Shown here: piece after piece, positions 8,564 to 17,878 of the stretch | How the letters are laid out: each line of letters opens with the position of its first letter | Numbering within the stretch: the first letter of the stretch is position 1 | NCBI GenBank assembly: GCA_910575615.1 | Contig: CAJTEX010000015.1 | Location: 32,888-96,887, forward strand | Reading direction: 5' to 3' | Length of the DNA stretch: 64,000 nt | DNA from: Bacteroidales bacterium | Lineage (GTDB): Bacteria; Bacteroidota; Bacteroidia; Bacteroidales; Muribaculaceae | Notes under the pieces: generated by a model | Database searches by the model: none | What the model saw: the letters and a program-made list of their open reading frames with translations, nothing else | What the model was told of the DNA's origin: nothing | Program-made: the position numbers and the translations under genes

Positions 8564-8587
8564 CGTGACAGGAAGTGTTTAATGGCG

Positions 8588-8595
8588 CAAAAGTA
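8588..8595 (-). promoter_or_regulatory. -7 element for dapA
   Basis: The minus strand reads TACTTTTG, matching TAnnTTTG, about 25 bases before the dapA ATG. A good -33 TTTG is not visible. Confidence 0.55.
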
Positions 8596-8617
8596 ATGCT
8601 TTTTTCCCAACTTTCCG

Positions 8618-8625
8618 TAACTTTG
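8618..8625 (+). promoter_or_regulatory. -7 element for the DUF3109 gene
   Basis: TAACTTTG is an exact -7 consensus, 66 bases before the start codon. It lies 22 bp from the divergent dapA element. Confidence 0.65.
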
Positions 8626-8690
8626 CGGAAATTTAACCGCGCCGTGGCGCAAATTTATATCTTCTTTCATATCTTCTGACATTTCGCGTT

Positions 8691-9278
8691 ATGATGCTTG
8701 AAATCCAGGACACCCTTGTGACCCTCGACCTTGCCGAGGAATATTTCTGTTGCGACCTCGACAAATGCCTCGGTGCGTGCTGCATCGAGGGGGATGCCGG
8801 CGCGCCGATCAGCCTTGAGGAAATCGGCAAGCTCGAGGAGGTGTTCCCCGAAGTGAAAGCCGACATGCTTCCCCGCGCGGTGGAGGAGGTGGAGGAGAAC
8901 GGTGTGGCCTATGCCGACGCCGACGGCGAGATGGTGACAACCCTTCTTGACGGGGCCAATTGCGCTTTCTGCACATTCGCCAAAGGGGGCGTGTGTCTCT
9001 GCGCCATCGACAAGGCATACCGTGAGGGGCGAGTGGCATGGCGCAAGCCGTCATCCTGTGCCCTATATCCGGTGAGAATCAAGCAATACCCGACATTCAC
9101 CGCTGTCAATTACCACCGTTGGTCAATCTGCCGCGACGCGGTCGCGAATGGGCGCAAGCTTGGTATACGCCTCTACCAGTTTCTCGAAGGCCCGCTGACC
9201 GAGCGGTTCGGCCAGGAATGGTACGCCGAACTTAAAGTCGCCTGTGAGGAATGGCTCAGGCAGAATCCCGGCAAATGA
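8691..9278 (+). CDS. DUF3109 family cysteine-rich protein
   Basis: The 195-residue protein belongs to DUF3109, a family common in Bacteroidetes with no firm function. It has eight or more conserved cysteines: CCDLDKCLGACC near residues 20-31, CAFC and CLCA near 90-105, and CALYPVRI followed by WSICRDA. The pattern suggests metal or iron-sulfur binding, which is inference. ATG codons at 8691 and 8694 are both usable starts. It has its own promoter and is followed by a 369-base gap before pepT. Confidence 0.85.
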   Translation: MMLEIQDTLVTLDLAEEYFCCDLDKCLGACCIEGDAGAPISLEEIGKLEEVFPEVKADMLPRAVEEVEENGVAYADADGEMVTTLLDGANCAFCTFAKGGVCLCAIDKAYREGRVAWRKPSSCALYPVRIKQYPTFTAVNYHRWSICRDAVANGRKLGIRLYQFLEGPLTERFGQEWYAELKVACEEWLRQNPGK

Positions 9279-9311
9279 CCTGGACTGCCAGCCACGCGCC
9301 GGACTGCGTTG

Positions 9312-9404
9312 TCATCTTACCCGGACGCGCACCGGAACCGGCTGCAGCCGTGGAGCCTCGCTCCCTCTGAGCAACTCCTTGAGTTTGTTTATCAAAGCAT
9401 TCAT
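9312..9404 (-). CDS. Possible 30-residue basic microprotein
   Basis: This short minus-strand frame lies in the 369-base gap between the DUF3109 gene and pepT. It encodes an amphipathic helix (MNALINKLKELLRG) followed by a proline- and arginine-rich tail ending PVPVRVRVR. The composition is unlike a random frame. No promoter of consensus form was found for it and no family can be named. I saw no other gene in the gap apart from the pepT promoter. Confidence 0.3.
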   Translation of the reverse strand: MNALINKLKELLRGSEAPRLQPVPVRVRVR

Positions 9405-9539
9405 AATCGTTGTTTTTTGAGTAAAACCCCCGGCGCGACTCTTTGGTTCGCAACCAGGACAATATTGCCACGCGGAAAGCTCGGAGCGACAATGCCGCTG
9501 GTGCGCGACGACTCGACGTGTGTGGCTTTTTAACACAAA

Positions 9540-9574
9540 TTTGTTAACAGGCGAGGAAAAAAATCGTAACTTTG
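9540..9574 (+). promoter_or_regulatory. Promoter of pepT-miaA
   Basis: TTTG at 9540-9543 and TAACTTTG at 9567-9574 are separated by 23 bp, somewhat more than the usual 19-21. A GTTAAC palindrome lies inside the spacer. Confidence 0.6.
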
Positions 9575-9647
9575 CGCGTGGCTGGCTTCCGGTCGGAAGG
9601 CTGATTAGCCTCCATTTCACCTACATACCTAATAAACACCTTGGAAA

Positions 9648-10874
9648 ATGAATGTTACTGACCGCTTCCTAAGATATGTCAAGTATGACACCCAGAGCGA
9701 TGAACTGACCAATCTCACCCCCTCGACCCCCGGGCAGTTCGCGTTCGCGCAAATCCTCGAAAAAGAGCTGCGCGAGCTCGGCCTTGAGGAAATATTTCTT
9801 GATGAGAACGGTTACCTGATGGCCACCCTTCCCGCCAACACTGACAAGAAGGGTGTACCCACAGTCGGATTCATCGCCCACCTCGACACCTCCCCTGACA
9901 TGTCGGGTCGCAACGTCAACCCCCGTATCGTGAAAGCATATGAAGGGGGCGACATCACCCTCAACGAAGCAGACAACATCATACTCTCCCCCTCGCAGTT
10001 CCCTGAACTGCTCAATTACCTGGGCCAGGACCTCATCGTGACAGACGGCACGACCCTCCTCGGGGCCGACGACAAAGCCGGCATAGCCGAAATCATCTCG
10101 GCTGTGGTATACCTGCAGAAGCATCCCGAAATCAAGCACGGGAAAATACGCGTGGCTTTCAACCCCGACGAGGAAATCGGCCAGGGGGCACACAAGTTTG
10201 ATGTCGAAAGATTCGGCGCCGAGTGGGCTTACACCATGGATGGCGGAGAAATAGGCGAACTTGAATATGAGAACTTCAACGCCGCCGTCGCAAAAGTCAC
10301 CTTCAAGGGCCGCAACGTCCATCCCGGCTACGCCAAGCACAAGATGGTCAACTCCATCCGCATGGCCAACCAGTTTATCCTCATGCTCCCCCGCTGGGAG
10401 ACCCCCGAGCATACCGAGGGATACGAAGGATTCTACCATCTGGTGCAGATCGAGGGGGATGTGGAGAAGACCACGCTCACATACATCATACGCGACCATG
10501 ACCGCGACCGCTTCGAGCGCCGCAAAAAGGAACTTGAGCACTTGGTGCGCAAGACCAACAACGAGTTCCCCGAATGCTGCGCGATAGAAATCAAAGACCA
10601 GTATTACAACATGCGTGAGAAAATCGAGCCGGTCATGCACATCATCGAGATTGCCAAGCAAGCGATGAAGGATGCCGGGGTAACCCCGAAAGTGCAGCCC
10701 ATCCGCGGCGGCACAGACGGCGCGCAGCTCTCGTTCAAAGGCCTGCCCTGTCCCAACATCTTCGCCGGAGGGCTCAACTTCCATGGCCGTTTCGAGTTCG
10801 TGCCGGTGCCCTCTATGGAGAAGGCCCGCGACGTGATTGTCGAAATCGCCCGCATCGTCAACGAAAAAGCGTGA
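9648..10874 (+). CDS. pepT: Peptidase T (tripeptide aminopeptidase)
   Basis: PepT removes the N-terminal residue from tripeptides in the cytoplasm. The 408-residue M20 metallopeptidase shows the zinc-ligand regions [13 protein letters not shown] (about residue 77), [11 protein letters not shown] (about 143) and NPDEEIG (about 178), and the C-terminal [18 protein letters not shown]. The length is that of E. coli PepT. The stop overlaps the GTG start of miaA by four bases, so the two are probably translated together. Confidence 0.95.
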   Translation: MNVTDRFLRYVKYDTQSDELTNLTPSTPGQFAFAQILEKELRELGLEEIFLDENGYLMATLPANTDKKGVPTVGFIAHLDTSPDMSGRNVNPRIVKAYEGGDITLNEADNIILSPSQFPELLNYLGQDLIVTDGTTLLGADDKAGIAEIISAVVYLQKHPEIKHGKIRVAFNPDEEIGQGAHKFDVERFGAEWAYTMDGGEIGELEYENFNAAVAKVTFKGRNVHPGYAKHKMVNSIRMANQFILMLPRWETPEHTEGYEGFYHLVQIEGDVEKTTLTYIIRDHDRDRFERRKKELEHLVRKTNNEFPECCAIEIKDQYYNMREKIEPVMHIIEIAKQAMKDAGVTPKVQPIRGGTDGAQLSFKGLPCPNIFAGGLNFHGRFEFVPVPSMEKARDVIVEIARIVNEKA

Positions 10875-11782
10875 ACAGACTTGTCGTAGTGACCGGCCCG
10901 ACCGCATCGGGCAAGACAACACTCGCCATACAGCTGGCGCGGGTTCTCGGGACGGAAGTCGTCTCCGCTGACTCGCGTCAGCTTTTTCGTGACATCCCTG
11001 TCGGCACCGCCACCCCCGCCCCCGATGAGCTGGCGGCGGTACGCCATCATTTCATCGCCGAGCTTGGTCTGGAGGAATATTACTCCGCCGCGCAATACGA
11101 AGAGGATGTTGTCAGGCTGCTGCCCGACATCTTCAGCCGTTGTGGCGGCAACGCCGTGATGTGTGGCGGCTCAATGATGTATGTCGACGCGGTGTGCAAC
11201 GGCATAGACCGTCTGCCTACGGTGTCTGCCGACAACAGGCGCCGGGCATATGGACTATATGATGAGGGAGGTCTCTCTGCCGTGGTGAGTGAGCTTGAGC
11301 GCGTTGACCCCGCCTATCTCCGGAGCGCGCCCGACCTTATGAACCACAAGCGCCTCATCCATGCCCTGGAGATCAGTCTGGAGGCCGGGGTGCCATATTC
11401 CAGCCTGCTGACCGGCGAGAAGAAACCACGTCCGTTTGAAATTGTAAAATTCGCAATCGACTATCCGCGTGAAGAACTTTTTTCACGCATAAACCGGCGC
11501 GTGGAGGAAATGATGGACAACGGTCTCATCGAAGAGGCCCGAAAAGTTTATCCGCGCCGCCATCTCAATTCCCTCAACACCGTCGGCTACAAAGAGCTGT
11601 TTGTCTATTTCGACGGGGAATGGGATTTGCCCACAGCAGTGGCGCGCATACAGAAAAACACACGCGTCTACGCCAAAAAGCAACTGACATGGCTGCGTCG
11701 CGACCCCTCGGTCATATGGCTTGATCCATCACGGCCCATGCTGCCCCAGGTTATGGCGCGGCTAAGCCAGGATAAGCCATAA
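10871..11782 (+). CDS. miaA: tRNA dimethylallyltransferase MiaA
   Basis: MiaA transfers an isopentenyl group from DMAPP to A37 of tRNAs that read codons starting with U. The 303-residue protein has the P-loop GPTASGKTT at residues 8-16, [16 protein letters not shown], and the family stretch [12 protein letters not shown]. The start is GTG at 10871, overlapping the pepT stop codon in a GTGA arrangement. It converges with the LytTR regulator gene with a 15-base gap. Confidence 0.95.
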   Translation: MNRLVVVTGPTASGKTTLAIQLARVLGTEVVSADSRQLFRDIPVGTATPAPDELAAVRHHFIAELGLEEYYSAAQYEEDVVRLLPDIFSRCGGNAVMCGGSMMYVDAVCNGIDRLPTVSADNRRRAYGLYDEGGLSAVVSELERVDPAYLRSAPDLMNHKRLIHALEISLEAGVPYSSLLTGEKKPRPFEIVKFAIDYPREELFSRINRRVEEMMDNGLIEEARKVYPRRHLNSLNTVGYKELFVYFDGEWDLPTAVARIQKNTRVYAKKQLTWLRRDPSVIWLDPSRPMLPQVMARLSQDKP

Positions 11783-11797
11783 TTCGCCCCGCGCAGG

Positions 11798-12595
11798 TCA
11801 GTCGGCCTGTCCGACCGACCGTGAAGCCACATATGTCGCCAGCGCCTGCCGGTAAGAGTCTCCCACAGGAATCTCATGGGTAGCTGCCGGAGAGGCCTGC
11901 CTGTCAGATATGATGATACGGCTGCGCTCTATGGTGTGTATCTTGGCAAGATTGACGATGAAACTGCGGTGGACGCGCATGAAGTCAGCCACAGGCAATG
12001 TGTGTTCAAGGGCCTTCATGCTCAGCAGGGTCATCACAGACCTCGGTTCCCCCTCGACGAATATCCTCACATAATCCTTCAGCCCCTCGATGAACAGTAT
12101 GTCAGACTTGCGTATCTGGCGGTGACGGTATTCCGACTTGACGATTATATGGTCTGAGTCATTCTCTGCCCTTGCTCCTGCGGTCTCTCCATCTTCGGCC
12201 TGTGGCCGGCTTGCGACATCTGAAATCACGCCCCGTCTCGCGAGCGCACGGTTGACTGCGCCCAGGAATTCCCCGTAACTCACCGGTTTCAGCAGGTAAT
12301 CGACGGCGTTGGCCTTTATGCCGTCAATGGCGTAATTCTCGTAAGCGGTGACAAACACCACCATTGTGGTGGAAGGCAGCAATCCTACAAACTCCATGCC
12401 CGACAGCTGCGGCATCTGTATGTCGAGAAACACAAGGTCGATTTCCCCCGACGCGATAGCCGGGTAAGCCTCTTGCGCGGAAGTGAAAACCCCGGCCAGC
12501 GACAGGGCTGGGGTGCGTTCGGCATAACTGCCGATGAGGTTCCCGGCGAGAGGTTCGTCGTCAATGACGCAGCATCTGAGTCTTTCGTTAGTCAT
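11798..12595 (-). CDS. LytTR family response regulator
   Basis: The 265-residue protein has an N-terminal receiver domain (IDDE at 11-14, phosphoacceptor D58 in FLDIQMP, T-loop FVTAY, K in LLKPVS) and a C-terminal LytTR DNA-binding domain from about residue 155 (ILFIEGLKDYVRI, FMRVHRSFIVN). It is the cognate of the histidine kinase encoded just upstream; the gap is 12 bases. LytTR regulators of this type act on envelope, extracellular-polymer or transport genes. The target here is not visible. Confidence 0.93.
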   Translation of the reverse strand: MTNERLRCCVIDDEPLAGNLIGSYAERTPALSLAGVFTSAQEAYPAIASGEIDLVFLDIQMPQLSGMEFVGLLPSTTMVVFVTAYENYAIDGIKANAVDYLLKPVSYGEFLGAVNRALARRGVISDVASRPQAEDGETAGARAENDSDHIIVKSEYRHRQIRKSDILFIEGLKDYVRIFVEGEPRSVMTLLSMKALEHTLPVADFMRVHRSFIVNLAKIHTIERSRIIISDRQASPAATHEIPVGDSYRQALATYVASRSVGQAD

Positions 12596-12607
12596 ATCGG
12601 GTTGAGG

Positions 12608-13777
12608 CTATGTTACGGGGCAGTTTGTGTCAAGAGGTATTGATAGTGTGGCCTTGAACAGGTCCTCCTCCCTGTATGTCTCCATGGAGGCGAGATTGCC
12701 ATATATGAGCTGCAGCCGCCGGCGCAGGTTGTGCAGCCCGATACCTCCGCTTTTGGCAGTCTTGCCGCTTCGCGGCGAATCACCATCCGTCCGTCGGAAA
12801 CTGTTGACGGTCGTGCAGTTAAGCCGCTGCCCGTCTGCCTTGATTTCTATCTTGATTATCGCTCCGGCCTCGCCGGTGTTGCCATGCTTGAAGGCGTTTT
12901 CCACCAACGGGATAAACAGCAGCGGGGGCACAGGCGCGTTTGCCGTCGAGCCGGCATCCACATCGCATTCGAGCCGCGTCGACGCCGGCAGGCGCAGCCC
13001 CATCAGTTTGACATAGTTCTCAATGAAAGATAGCTCGCGGCTTAGCTCCACAACCTGACGGTCGTCGTAAAGTACATACCGCAACATCCCGCTGAGTTTA
13101 TGTACCGCATCCTGGGCTTTGGGAGGGGAGACGGCAATCAGGGCATAGATTGAGTTGAGGGTGTTGAAAAGGAAATGCGGGTTGAGCTGGCTTTTGAGGT
13201 TCTGCAGCTCCTCCTGACGGCGCGCGGCCACAAGCTGCTCCGACCTGCGCGACAGCCTGAGCCAGGTGTCGCTGAGTTTCAGCGCGATGCTCAGTCCGAT
13301 TGTCAGCACCAGCATCACCACGTCGCGGGCATAGAAGTTCAGCCAGTGCAGCAACCCAGGGGGATGAGGCTTCGGCCTGGAGGCCTCAACGATTCCTTTC
13401 GCTGCCTGCCTGATGCGCCAGGCCTCCTCCCAGTATGGTTCCATCCAGATGCTTATCAGCCTGAACAGCACCATCGAGGCCGCTATCACGACAAGATTAT
13501 AGCCTATCAGGCGCCAGGCGAATCGCTTGCGCTCAAACGACCGGCCGATTATGAAGCAGTAGTTGACATAGAAGACGGCTATGAACACCAACGCCTTGGC
13601 GTAGACCCCGATTTTCAACTCGGGCACGCTGCGAAACGGTTTCCCCATCGAGTTTAGAATCTCAGGGAGGATAAACAGCATCCCCAGGCAAATCAGATGG
13701 GTCAGAAACCTGACAGCTTTCTCCCGGCGCGTCTGCGAGCCAGGCGATGGCTGTAATATGTTTTCAGAGGCGTGCAT
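12608..13777 (-). CDS. LytS/YehU-type sensor histidine kinase
   Basis: The 389-residue inner-membrane kinase has four hydrophobic segments (about 25-43, 57-77, 88-108, 148-168), a coiled linker, and the His_kinase domain with H201 in QLNPHFLFNTLNSI. The ATP-binding part has PLLFIPLVENAFKHG and GIGLHNLRRRL. It lacks a recognisable periplasmic sensor domain. It is the first gene of an operon with the LytTR regulator. A consensus promoter lies 27 bases upstream, back-to-back with that of folP. Confidence 0.92.
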   Translation of the reverse strand: MHASENILQPSPGSQTRREKAVRFLTHLICLGMLFILPEILNSMGKPFRSVPELKIGVYAKALVFIAVFYVNYCFIIGRSFERKRFAWRLIGYNLVVIAASMVLFRLISIWMEPYWEEAWRIRQAAKGIVEASRPKPHPPGLLHWLNFYARDVVMLVLTIGLSIALKLSDTWLRLSRRSEQLVAARRQEELQNLKSQLNPHFLFNTLNSIYALIAVSPPKAQDAVHKLSGMLRYVLYDDRQVVELSRELSFIENYVKLMGLRLPASTRLECDVDAGSTANAPVPPLLFIPLVENAFKHGNTGEAGAIIKIEIKADGQRLNCTTVNSFRRTDGDSPRSGKTAKSGGIGLHNLRRRLQLIYGNLASMETYREEDLFKATLSIPLDTNCPVT

Positions 13778-13803
13778 ACATATGACAGAGTATTAATCTT
13801 CTG

Positions 13804-13835
13804 CAAATATACACCTAAAACTTCACTCAGACAAA
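13804..13835 (-). promoter_or_regulatory. Promoter of the LytS/LytTR operon
   Basis: On the minus strand TTTG (13832-13835) is followed after 20 bp by TATATTTG (13804-13811). Its -33 element is five bases from the -33 element of the divergent folP promoter. Confidence 0.8.
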
Positions 13836-13840
13836 TCCGA

Positions 13841-13872
13841 TTTGGTGTTGCCGTGGATTTTTCTTAACTTCG
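13841..13872 (+). promoter_or_regulatory. folP promoter, predicted to give a leaderless mRNA
   Basis: TTTG (13841-13844), 20 bp, TAACTTCG (13865-13872). The expected transcription start is about 13875-13877, and the folP ATG is at 13877, leaving essentially no leader. Confidence 0.7.
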
Positions 13873-13876
13873 TGGT

Positions 13877-14764
13877 ATGAAACAGTTCTCGCTCAACATA
13901 CGCGGTTCGCTCAGGGAGTTTTCCCGGCCTCTGGTCATGGGGATTCTCAACGTCACGCCAGACTCCTTTTATTCCGGTTCGCGGGCGCTCGAATCCGGTT
14001 CGGCCAGCCCATGCGGCGTGTCAGCCGTGGAGGAGATGGCAGCGCGCCTGCTTGCCGAAGGGGCAGACATCATCGATGTCGGGGGATGCTCCACCCGTCC
14101 CGGTTCCGCGTCTGTCGGCGAAGAGGAGGAATCGCGCCGCGTAAGACTCGGAGTGGAGGCCGTCAGGAGGCTTTCGTCTCAGGTGATGGTGTCTGTCGAT
14201 ACATTCCGCTCTGGGGTGGCCCGCCGCTCCGTGCTTGAATGGGGCGCTGACATGATCAATGACATATCGGCCGGACTTATGGACCGGGAGATGATCGTGT
14301 CCGTGGCTGACCTCAAGGTGCCATACATAATGATGCACACAAGAGGCACGCCTGACACCATGGGAAGCCTGACCGATTATCCCCTCGGAGTGGTCGCGGG
14401 TGTGGCCTCCGAGTTGCGCCAACGAGTCGTGGAGGCCACGATGGCCGGTGTCGCCGACATAATCGTCGACCCGGGCTTCGGATTTGCCAAGACAGTGAGC
14501 CAGAACTATGAGCTTATGGCTGGCCTGGATGAGCTGGATGCTTTGCTTGACCATAAGCCGATGCTCGTCGGCATATCGCGCAAATCCATGGTATACAAGC
14601 CGCTGGGCCTTACTCCAGCCGACTCGCTCCCCGGCACGATGGCTCTTGACACGGTCGCCATACATAAGGGGGCCGCGGTACTCAGGGTTCACGATGTCGC
14701 GGCCTGCCGCCAGGCGGTCGATGTCATGGAGTTGCTGATGGAAAACAAAACATCCCGGTCATGA
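13877..14764 (+). CDS. folP: Dihydropteroate synthase
   Basis: FolP joins p-aminobenzoate to dihydropterin pyrophosphate in folate synthesis and is the sulfonamide target. The 295-residue TIM barrel shows MGILNVTPDSF at residues 21-31, DVGGCSTRPGS (about 71-81), NDISAG, and GISRKSM. The N terminus MKQFSLNIRG fits Bacteroidetes FolP. The stop overlaps the cdaA start (ATGA), a conserved folP-cdaA coupling in this phylum. The promoter suggests a leaderless transcript. Confidence 0.95.
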   Translation: MKQFSLNIRGSLREFSRPLVMGILNVTPDSFYSGSRALESGSASPCGVSAVEEMAARLLAEGADIIDVGGCSTRPGSASVGEEEESRRVRLGVEAVRRLSSQVMVSVDTFRSGVARRSVLEWGADMINDISAGLMDREMIVSVADLKVPYIMMHTRGTPDTMGSLTDYPLGVVAGVASELRQRVVEATMAGVADIIVDPGFGFAKTVSQNYELMAGLDELDALLDHKPMLVGISRKSMVYKPLGLTPADSLPGTMALDTVAIHKGAAVLRVHDVAACRQAVDVMELLMENKTSRS

Positions 14765-15546
14765 TAGAATCGTTCGGACTGAAAGACATACTCGACATCA
14801 CCATTGTCGCCATGATGCTCTACTACCTCTACAAGATAATGAGGGAGTCGGGCACAATCAACATCTTCTACGGAGTGCTTGCGTTCATCGTGGTGTGGGT
14901 CGTTGCTTCGGAGATACTTGAGATGAAGCTGATAGGGTCGATTCTCGACAAATTCATGAGCATCGGCCTGTTGATTCTCGTGATCATATTCCAGGACCAG
15001 ATCAAACGTTTCCTTGTCGAACTCGGATCCAAGAAACGGTGGAAATTCCTCACCTCGATTTTCCATCACAAAAAAGACCGTGCCGGAGATGGCGTAGACC
15101 TCCATACACGCGTGATGCCCATCGTCTACTCTTGTATGTCGATGGCCAAGAGCAAGACAGGGGCATTGATTGTCATCGAGCAGGATGTGCCGCTTGAGAA
15201 TTACGAGAAGACCGGAGACAAAATCGATGCCGAGATAAACTCGCGTCTGATAGAGAACATCTTTTTCAAGAATTCCCCCCTGCATGACGGGGCGCTCATA
15301 ATCGCCGGAGGGAGAATGAAAGCCGCCGGATGCATTCTTCCCGTTAGCCACGACACGGATGTGCCCCGCTCGCTGGGTCTTCGCCACAGGTCTGCCCTGG
15401 GCATATCGCAGGCCACCGACGCGTTTGCCATTGTGGTGTCCGAAGAGACCGGAAACATTTCGGTGGCCTATCGCGGCCGCTTGTCTACCCGCCTTTCATC
15501 AACCGAGCTTGAGAAACGCCTCTCGGCCCTGCCCGTGCCGGTCTGA
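14761..15546 (+). CDS. cdaA: Diadenylate cyclase CdaA
   Basis: CdaA makes cyclic di-AMP from two ATP at the inner membrane. The 261-residue protein has three membrane helices in residues 8-80, then a DisA_N domain with DGA at 176-178 and RHRS at 208-211, both catalytic motifs intact. The start overlaps the end of folP. No CdaR- or GlmM-type partner lies next to it, unlike in Firmicutes. A hairpin terminator follows. Confidence 0.95.
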   Translation: MIESFGLKDILDITIVAMMLYYLYKIMRESGTINIFYGVLAFIVVWVVASEILEMKLIGSILDKFMSIGLLILVIIFQDQIKRFLVELGSKKRWKFLTSIFHHKKDRAGDGVDLHTRVMPIVYSCMSMAKSKTGALIVIEQDVPLENYEKTGDKIDAEINSRLIENIFFKNSPLHDGALIIAGGRMKAAGCILPVSHDTDVPRSLGLRHRSALGISQATDAFAIVVSEETGNISVAYRGRLSTRLSSTELEKRLSALPVPV

Positions 15547-15605
15547 GCGACTTTTGCGGTTTTTGGTGGCCCTCCCGGAAACGATAGCCGCCCCGCTGAT
15601 GTTAT

Positions 15606-15630
15606 AAAAGCGTAAAACCATACGCTTTTT
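15606..15630 (+). terminator. Terminator after folP-cdaA
   Basis: AAAAGCGT (15606-15613) pairs with ACGCTTTT (15622-15629), with a T run at 15626-15630. It ends 19 bases before the acyl-CoA synthetase start, so it could also act as an attenuator for that gene. Confidence 0.65.
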
Positions 15631-15649
15631 AATTCAACCATAGACAAAT

Positions 15650-17323
15650 ATGAAGCTTTCGCAGTATCCCGACAACATACTTGAGATATACCAGGACTCC
15701 TTCCGCGAGTCATGGGATTTGCCCGCGCTGACCGATTTCGGTTCTGACGAGGTGATGACTTATGGCGACCTTGCCCGGCGTATCGCCCGGGTTCACCTGT
15801 TTTACAAGCAGATGGGAATTTCACCGGGCGACAAGGTGGCATTGCTTGGAAAGAACTCCTCCACATGGGTGATGTTCTTTATGGCCACTGTCACCTACGG
15901 GGCTACGATTGTGCCAATCCTCGCCGATTTCAACTCCCATGACAGCCAGCATATCATAAACCACTCGGAGGCCACATTGCTGATTGTCAGCCAGTCGGCC
16001 TGGGAAACTTATGATTTTGACCAGATGCCGATGCTCCGGGCCGTCTTGTCATTGGAGACCCGGCAGGTGCTGGCCGAAAGGCCCGGCGAGGGTGAGCCAT
16101 CGCCCCGGCGCGTTATACGCAACCTGACGCGAAAGTTCCGCGGTGTGTATCCCGATGGGTTTTCAAGAAAGGATGTGGTATATCCAGAGGTGGACAAGGA
16201 CGCGACGGCGATACTCAACTACACCTCAGGCACTACCGGTTTCTCCAAAGGGGTAATGCTCACCTATGGCAACATCGCCGGCAATGTGGGGTTCGGCATA
16301 CAGTCGCGCCTCCACTATCAGGGCTCGCGCGCGTTGTCGTTCCTGCCCCTTGCCCATGCCTACGGATGTGCTTTCGACATGCTTGTCCCCCTGGCCACCG
16401 GTTCATTCATCACAGTCTTCGGCAAGACCCCTACACCAAAACTGTTGCTGAAGGCGCTCGCCCAGGTCAGGCCCAATCTCGTGATTTGTGTGCCGTTGAT
16501 TCTCGAGAAAATCTACCGCAAGCAGATTGTGCCGATGATAACCAGCCGTGCCATGCGCTGGGTGCTTGCCGTACCCCTGGTCGACAGGGCCATATACGCC
16601 AAGATTCGCAACAAGCTTGTCGAGGCGTTTGGCGGTGAATTCGAGGAGGTGATTATCGGGGGTGCCCCGCTCAACAGCGAGGTGGAGGAGTTCCTGCATA
16701 AAATCAAGTTCCCGTTCACGGTCGGCTATGGCATGACCGAGTGCGGCCCTCTTATCAGCTACACCCCGTGGAGGCAATTCATCCCCACCTCCTGTGGCCG
16801 TGTGCTGCCCAACATGGAGGCCAAGATTGTGAGCGACGATCCGGCCAACATACCGGGCGAGATATGCGTGCGCGGCCAGAACCGTATGAAGGGATATTAC
16901 AAGAATCCCGATGTCACCGCCGCGACAATCGACGAGGAGGGATGGCTTCACACCGGCGATATGGGGACATTGAGCGACGGCACTCTCTTCATCCGCGGAC
17001 GTTACAAGACGATGATTCTCTCGGCTTCTGGCCAGAACATCTATCCCGAGGAGATTGAGGCGAAACTCAACAATATGCCATATGTCGGCGAGAGCCTTGT
17101 GGTGGAGCGAGGCAAAGGCCTGACGGCGATTGTCTATCCTGACTATGAACGTATGGATTCCGACCATATCGACAGCTCCCGACTGCCGGAATTGATGGAA
17201 CAGAACCGGCTGGAGCTCAACACGCTTGTCGCGCCATACGAGAAAATCGACCATGTGCAGCTCATTCCGTATGAGTTTGAGAAGACACCGAAGAAATCCA
17301 TAAAACGTTACCTTTACAGCTGA
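15650..17323 (+). CDS. AMP-binding long-chain acyl-CoA synthetase
   Basis: The 557-residue ANL-superfamily enzyme activates a fatty acid with ATP and CoA. It shows the P-loop-like motif NYTSGTTGFSKGV (about residues 190-202), GYGMTECGP (about 361), and the hinge region HTGDMGTLSDGTLFIRGRYK (about 443), with the C-terminal lysine region KTPKKSIKRYL. The length is near that of FadD-type enzymes. The exact chain length is not known. Its stop overlaps the next start (TGATG), so it heads an operon with the HsdR_N and DUF6377 genes. Confidence 0.9.
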   Translation: MKLSQYPDNILEIYQDSFRESWDLPALTDFGSDEVMTYGDLARRIARVHLFYKQMGISPGDKVALLGKNSSTWVMFFMATVTYGATIVPILADFNSHDSQHIINHSEATLLIVSQSAWETYDFDQMPMLRAVLSLETRQVLAERPGEGEPSPRRVIRNLTRKFRGVYPDGFSRKDVVYPEVDKDATAILNYTSGTTGFSKGVMLTYGNIAGNVGFGIQSRLHYQGSRALSFLPLAHAYGCAFDMLVPLATGSFITVFGKTPTPKLLLKALAQVRPNLVICVPLILEKIYRKQIVPMITSRAMRWVLAVPLVDRAIYAKIRNKLVEAFGGEFEEVIIGGAPLNSEVEEFLHKIKFPFTVGYGMTECGPLISYTPWRQFIPTSCGRVLPNMEAKIVSDDPANIPGEICVRGQNRMKGYYKNPDVTAATIDEEGWLHTGDMGTLSDGTLFIRGRYKTMILSASGQNIYPEEIEAKLNNMPYVGESLVVERGKGLTAIVYPDYERMDSDHIDSSRLPELMEQNRLELNTLVAPYEKIDHVQLIPYEFEKTPKKSIKRYLYS

Positions 17324-17877
17324 TGGAGAAAGCAATGCCGGTCTATCCGAGGCTGTCACTGCCTGCTGCCGCGTTGCGTGTCAAGCGTTGCGACGACGGT
17401 TTGTGGCGCGTCTATGACAGGCTGCGCGACAAGTTCGTGGCGCTCACACCTGAGGAGTGGGTCAGGCAGCATTTCGTCGGATACCTTGTCGACTCGCTTG
17501 GCTATCCGCCGGGTATGCTGGCCAATGAGGTGTCACTCTCGCTTAATGCCACCCGCCGACGTTGCGACACGGTGTTGTTCGCTCCTCCGGGACATTTGTC
17601 TTATGACGGGTCCGATGGCTTCTCGCTGGGCAATCTGCGCCCGCTTATGATTGTCGAGTACAAGGCTCCTGAGGTGGAAATCACCCAGAAGGTCTTTGAC
17701 CAGATAGCACGTTACAACCTTGTGATGGGGGCGCGTCTGCTTGTGGTGAGCAACGGGATGCGCCATTTCTGCTGCCTTATGTTGCCTGGGGGGTGTCGTT
17801 TCTTGCGTGAGATTCCGGTGTATGCCGACCTGTTGCGGCTCACCTCCAGCGATGTGAACCCTGTATGCGGAAAGTGA
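17323..17877 (+). CDS. HsdR N-terminal-domain protein (stand-alone)
   Basis: The 184-residue protein consists of a domain like the N terminus of type I restriction subunit R, a nuclease fold. The PD-(D/E)xK-like elements are visible: RRRCDTVLF (the D) and LMIVEYKAPE (E-x-K). No helicase domain and no HsdS or HsdM gene is nearby, so this is not a restriction system. Stand-alone copies are widespread in Bacteroidetes, usually among housekeeping genes, and their role is unknown. Two starts are possible (M1 and M5). Translation is coupled to the preceding synthetase gene. Confidence 0.75.
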   Translation: MEKAMPVYPRLSLPAAALRVKRCDDGLWRVYDRLRDKFVALTPEEWVRQHFVGYLVDSLGYPPGMLANEVSLSLNATRRRCDTVLFAPPGHLSYDGSDGFSLGNLRPLMIVEYKAPEVEITQKVFDQIARYNLVMGARLLVVSNGMRHFCCLMLPGGCRFLREIPVYADLLRLTSSDVNPVCGK

Positions 17878-17878
17878 T

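Noticed and set aside
17323..17877. A type I restriction-modification system
   Set aside because: Only an HsdR N-terminal-like domain is present. No helicase, HsdM or HsdS gene lies within the window.
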